Assembly: GCA_900544965.1 (NCBI GenBank) | Contig: UQXE01000022.1 | Location: 1 to 34,403 of the forward strand | Origin: an uncultured Eubacteriales bacterium | GTDB taxonomy: Bacteria > Bacillota > Clostridia > Christensenellales > CAG-138 | Length of the DNA: 34,403 bases | Reading direction: 5' to 3' | In this document: one piece after another, positions 32,034-34,403 of the stretch | Layout: each line of letters opens with the position of its first letter | Position numbering within the stretch: position 1 is the first letter of the stretch | Translations under genes and position numbers: made by a program | The notes under the pieces: generated by a model | What the model was told of the DNA's origin: nothing | Databases searched by the model: none | What the model saw: the letters and a program-made list of their open reading frames with translations, nothing else

Positions 32034-33560
32034 ATGAAGGAAAGAATTGTCGTACTTGACTTTGGGGCCCAGTATAACCAGCTGATAGCGCGCAGGGTGC
32101 GCGAAGCAGGGGTTTTCAGCGAACTGCTGCCCCATGACGCCCCCATTGAGAGGATAAAGGGGGAATATCTGAGCGGAATAATCCTCTCCGGAGGTCCCGA
32201 CAGCGCGCACGTAGACGGCTCGCGGAAGTGTTCGGACGAAATATTTAACCTTGACGTACCCGTGCTTGGAATATGCTATGGAATGCAGTACATGGCCAAG
32301 CATTTTGGCGGCGAGGTTGAGGAGGCTGCAGTAAGGGAGTATGGCAACACCGACGTATGTCTCTCTAAGCATCCACTATTTGAAGGGATTACTAATGGAA
32401 CCATGTGGATGAGCCATAACGACTCCATAACTAGAATTCCTGACGGGTTCAATGCAATCGCTGAAACCAAAAGCTGTAAATATGCTGCAATCGCTGACGA
32501 TGTAAGGAAACTGTATGGAATACAGTTTCACGCCGAGGTAGTACATTCTATACAGGGTACTCTAGTTTTTAAAAATTTTTTAAAGAGTATATGCGGCCTG
32601 AGCTGCGATTGGAATCCTCAAGACCTAGCCCAGACGCTGATTGATGAAATTCGAGAAAAGGTCGGCGACGGCAGGGTGATTGCCGGACTCAGCGGCGGGG
32701 TCGATTCGTCCGTTGCATCCGTTTTGGTACACAAGGCTATAGGCGACAGGCTGACATGCATATTTGTCGATCATGGCTTGCTGCGCCAAAACGAGGCGTG
32801 CGAGGTAATGGATTTTTATCGTGATTCGCTGGGACTTAACATAGTAGCTGTAGACGCGGGCGAACGGTTTTTAAATAAGCTGAATGGGGTTGTGGATCCG
32901 GAAGAAAAGCGTAAAATCATAGGCGCCGAATTCATACGCGTATTTGAGGAAGAAGCGAAAAAGTTGGGGGATGTCGACTTTCTCCTGCAGGGTACGATAT
33001 ATCCCGACGTTATTGAAAGCGGGAGCGGAGGCTCCGCGGTGATAAAGAGCCACCACAATGTGGGCGGCCTGCCAAAGGATATAAGCTTTAAAGGAATAAT
33101 AGAACCCCTTCGGTCTCTATTCAAGGATGAGGTAAGGGAGCTTGGCGAAAGCCTGGGTATCCCTGAAAAGCTGGTTTGGCGGCAGCCATTCCCAGGCCCC
33201 GGGCTCGCCATACGCGTGATGGGCGAGGTAACCAGGGAGAAACTCGAAATCCTTCGTCAAAGCGACTATATACTTAGGCGTGAGGTTAAAAACGCGGGCC
33301 TTGATCGGGCGCTGTGGCAATACTTTACGGTATTTACCGGAATACGAAGCGTTGGCGTTATGGGCGACTTGCGCACATATGATTATGCAGTAGGCGTACG
33401 CGCCGTAACCTCTACGGACGCTATGACGGTTGACTGGGCCGATATACCCTATCCCGTGCTTAAGCGGATCAGCGACTGCATAATAGCTGAGGTCCCGCAC
33501 GTAAACAGAGTGATCTATGATATAACAAGTAAACCTCCCGGGACTATTGAGTGGGAGTAA
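32034..33560 (+). CDS. guaA: GMP synthase (glutamine-hydrolysing)
   Basis: Converts XMP to GMP using ATP and glutamine. The glutamine amidotransferase domain is N-terminal, with nucleophile in LGICYGMQYMAKHFGG (Cys near residue 81) and HisGlu in GIQFHAEVVHS. The ATP pyrophosphatase domain has the PP-loop GLSGGVDSSVASVL near residue 218, and the C-terminal dimerisation domain ends in SKPPGTIEWE, the family signature. The 508 residues are standard. GGAGG lies seven bases before the ATG. A terminator follows directly, so it is monocistronic on this strand. Confidence 0.98.
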   Translation: MKERIVVLDFGAQYNQLIARRVREAGVFSELLPHDAPIERIKGEYLSGIILSGGPDSAHVDGSRKCSDEIFNLDVPVLGICYGMQYMAKHFGGEVEEAAVREYGNTDVCLSKHPLFEGITNGTMWMSHNDSITRIPDGFNAIAETKSCKYAAIADDVRKLYGIQFHAEVVHSIQGTLVFKNFLKSICGLSCDWNPQDLAQTLIDEIREKVGDGRVIAGLSGGVDSSVASVLVHKAIGDRLTCIFVDHGLLRQNEACEVMDFYRDSLGLNIVAVDAGERFLNKLNGVVDPEEKRKIIGAEFIRVFEEEAKKLGDVDFLLQGTIYPDVIESGSGGSAVIKSHHNVGGLPKDISFKGIIEPLRSLFKDEVRELGESLGIPEKLVWRQPFPGPGLAIRVMGEVTREKLEILRQSDYILRREVKNAGLDRALWQYFTVFTGIRSVGVMGDLRTYDYAVGVRAVTSTDAMTVDWADIPYPVLKRISDCIIAEVPHVNRVIYDITSKPPGTIEWE

Positions 33561-33573
33561 TTTCAGAGGACGA

Positions 33574-33599
33574 AAAAAGCCCGGTATTACGGGCTTTTT
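33574..33599 (+). terminator. Intrinsic terminator of guaA
   Basis: AAAAAGCCCG/CGGGCTTTTT, a perfect 10-bp stem with a 6-base loop and a T-run at the right arm, 13 bases after the stop codon. Confidence 0.92.
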
Positions 33600-33923
33600 A
33601 ACCGTCCAATTTCCGCTGTGGCAACTATTTGTCAACACTTTCCATTATTATATAAAAGATTCATAGCTCCGGAACCTCGAATACTCGGGTTGGAGATAAA
33701 ATGATGCCTTTTCCAGTATGTCAGCACGGGGTCGTAGGGATACACCTCACAGATATTCTGCTTGACTGCCGTGAATAAACCGAGAACGGTCCTGCTGTCA
33801 GTGGAGCCCCTGATAGGTCATTATGATCCGGATCCCGTTAAATATAGTAGTAATCATATCCGCATTGCAGATATTTCTGGGATATTTTTTATTGTAATTC
33901 CACTTACGCTTCCTTCCTATTTT
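33600..33923. other. Intergenic DNA with an open minus-strand frame without a start
   Basis: The minus strand holds an open frame of 61 codons at 33632-33817 without an ATG at its start. Part of it reads VLGLFTAVKQNICEVYPYD. An ATG lies just upstream in another frame (MTYQG), so the frame may be a frameshifted remnant. I recognise no homologue, and chance is not excluded. The plus-strand 128-codon frame at 33762-34148 has no ribosome binding site and runs opposite the VOC gene, so it is not called. Confidence 0.4.
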
Positions 33924-34289
33924 TTACTCCGACTGTGTCGCGGAAATCATAAACTGATAGCCGCCGATATGTACCTCAAATGCCAAATGACCCCAAGGCT
34001 GAACGGTCAGTTCTGTTGGATTCAGCATCCTATGCTTTTCGTGAATCCTCCGAATCTGTCCGGAAGGGACGGTCATGTAAATTTGAACACCGCAACCGAT
34101 ATATGGCAGCTTGTTCGACGTAACATAACCCTAGGTGATACCCAGTAAAACAGAATTGCCACAAAACGATACTCCAACCAGAGGGTCTCCGCCCTCCAGG
34201 GGCTGAGAAAAGTCAATCTTCCACCCCGCGACAGAAAATTCTTCTGCGGCCTTGTACGGATCTACGCAAGCAAGTATTGGTCTAATCAT
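33924..34289 (-). pseudogene. VOC (glyoxalase-fold) gene interrupted by an in-frame TAG
   Basis: The minus strand reads MIRPILACVDPYKAAEEFSV to GNSVLLGIT, 52 residues, then TAG (34133-34131). The same frame continues as GYVTSNKLPYIGCGVQIYM and ends PWGHLAFEVHIGGYQFMIS, stopping at TAA (33926-33924), for about 120 sense codons. Both halves fit one vicinal-oxygen-chelate domain: N-terminal beta-alpha unit, then the typical GVQIYMTVPSG strand and C-terminal PWGHLAFEV strand. AAAGGA lies eight or so bases before the ATG. Other genes here end in TAG (for example the RHH gene at 15401), so TAG is a normal stop. A nonsense mutation is likeliest; readthrough is possible. Confidence 0.78.
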
Positions 34290-34329
34290 GTTACATTCCT
34301 TTTCTATATATAAAAGTGTCATAACTGAC

Positions 34330-34403
34330 TCAATCCACGTAATCGATTTCAGCTATCCGGTAGTTGGTTTTACCCATATATCCATCAAGGCGGAAATCCT
34401 CGC
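34330..34403 (-). CDS. C-terminal end of an unidentified protein, cut by the window edge
   Basis: Only the last 23 residues are visible, including GKTNYRIAEIDYVD before the TGA stop. It lies 40 bases upstream of the interrupted VOC gene on the same strand, so the two could share a transcript. Too short to assign. Confidence 0.5.
   Translation of the reverse strand, partial: EDFRLDGYMGKTNYRIAEIDYVD

Noticed and set aside
33762..34148. 128-codon plus-strand open frame
   Set aside because: It has no ribosome binding site, its protein resembles no family I know, and it overlaps the opposite-strand VOC gene.
1..34403. Search for tRNA, rRNA, CRISPR array, prophage or intact transposase genes
   Set aside because: Nothing on either strand shows the needed features: no cloverleaf-like sequence with CCA, no regularly spaced repeats and no transposase or integrase motifs.

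Overview
The window looks like chromosomal core DNA from an endospore-forming Firmicute, most likely a member of the Clostridia. The reasons are a SpoIID homologue, a SpoVB-like flippase next to MazG and HU, FloA/NfeD, a CarD-type regulator, strong GGAGG ribosome binding sites with frequent GTG/TTG starts, and many sigma-A promoters (TTGACA/TATAAT with 17-bp spacing). I see no rRNA, tRNA, CRISPR array, intact insertion sequence or prophage gene. Genus cannot be assigned from sequence alone.

Layout, left to right. 1-2430 (minus): a periplasmic-binding-protein lipoprotein followed by RodA/FtsW. 2431-3008 has no convincing gene. 3009-6410 (minus): an ABC exporter and a TGS/uridine-kinase-like protein. 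6661-10146 (minus): SpoVB-like flippase, MazG and HU. 10532-12158 (minus): CarD and a membrane-anchored PIN-TRAM protein, each with its own signals. 12394-15113 (minus): TldD and PmbA/TldE, whose ends overlap. 15401-19697: a minus-strand cobalamin nucleotide-loop operon (cobT, cobU, cobS, a short CobU-like paralogue, an alpha-ribazole-phosphatase-like gene), bracketed by two plus-strand paralogous ribbon-helix-helix genes. 19840-22304: aroE diverging from aroQ and an iron alcohol dehydrogenase. 22400-23977: ATP-dependent PEP carboxykinase. 24143-29353 (minus): a long cluster of a sigma-region-2-like membrane protein, NfeD, a zinc-ribbon membrane protein, FloA, a membrane-anchored unknown, a PIG-V-like mannosyltransferase and a nicotinamidase. 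29465-30936 (plus): SpoIID and a YccF protein. 30944-31603 (minus): KDPG aldolase. 32034-33560 (plus): GuaA. 33600-34403: decayed or unassigned DNA, including a VOC (glyoxalase-fold) gene cut by one in-frame TAG, and the tail of an unidentified gene.

The most interesting region is 19282-19508. The cobT operon and the second RHH gene diverge from near-consensus sigma-A promoters. The cobT leader, about 100 nt, is too short for a cobalamin riboswitch. The heptamer TTATCAA/TTGATAA occurs four times there, including an inverted repeat over the RHH gene's -35 box. This suggests protein-based, autoregulated control of B12 assembly instead of a riboswitch. Other points of note are the stop-interrupted VOC gene, the short CobU paralogue without a complete P-loop, and the sigma-like membrane protein heading the flotillin cluster.
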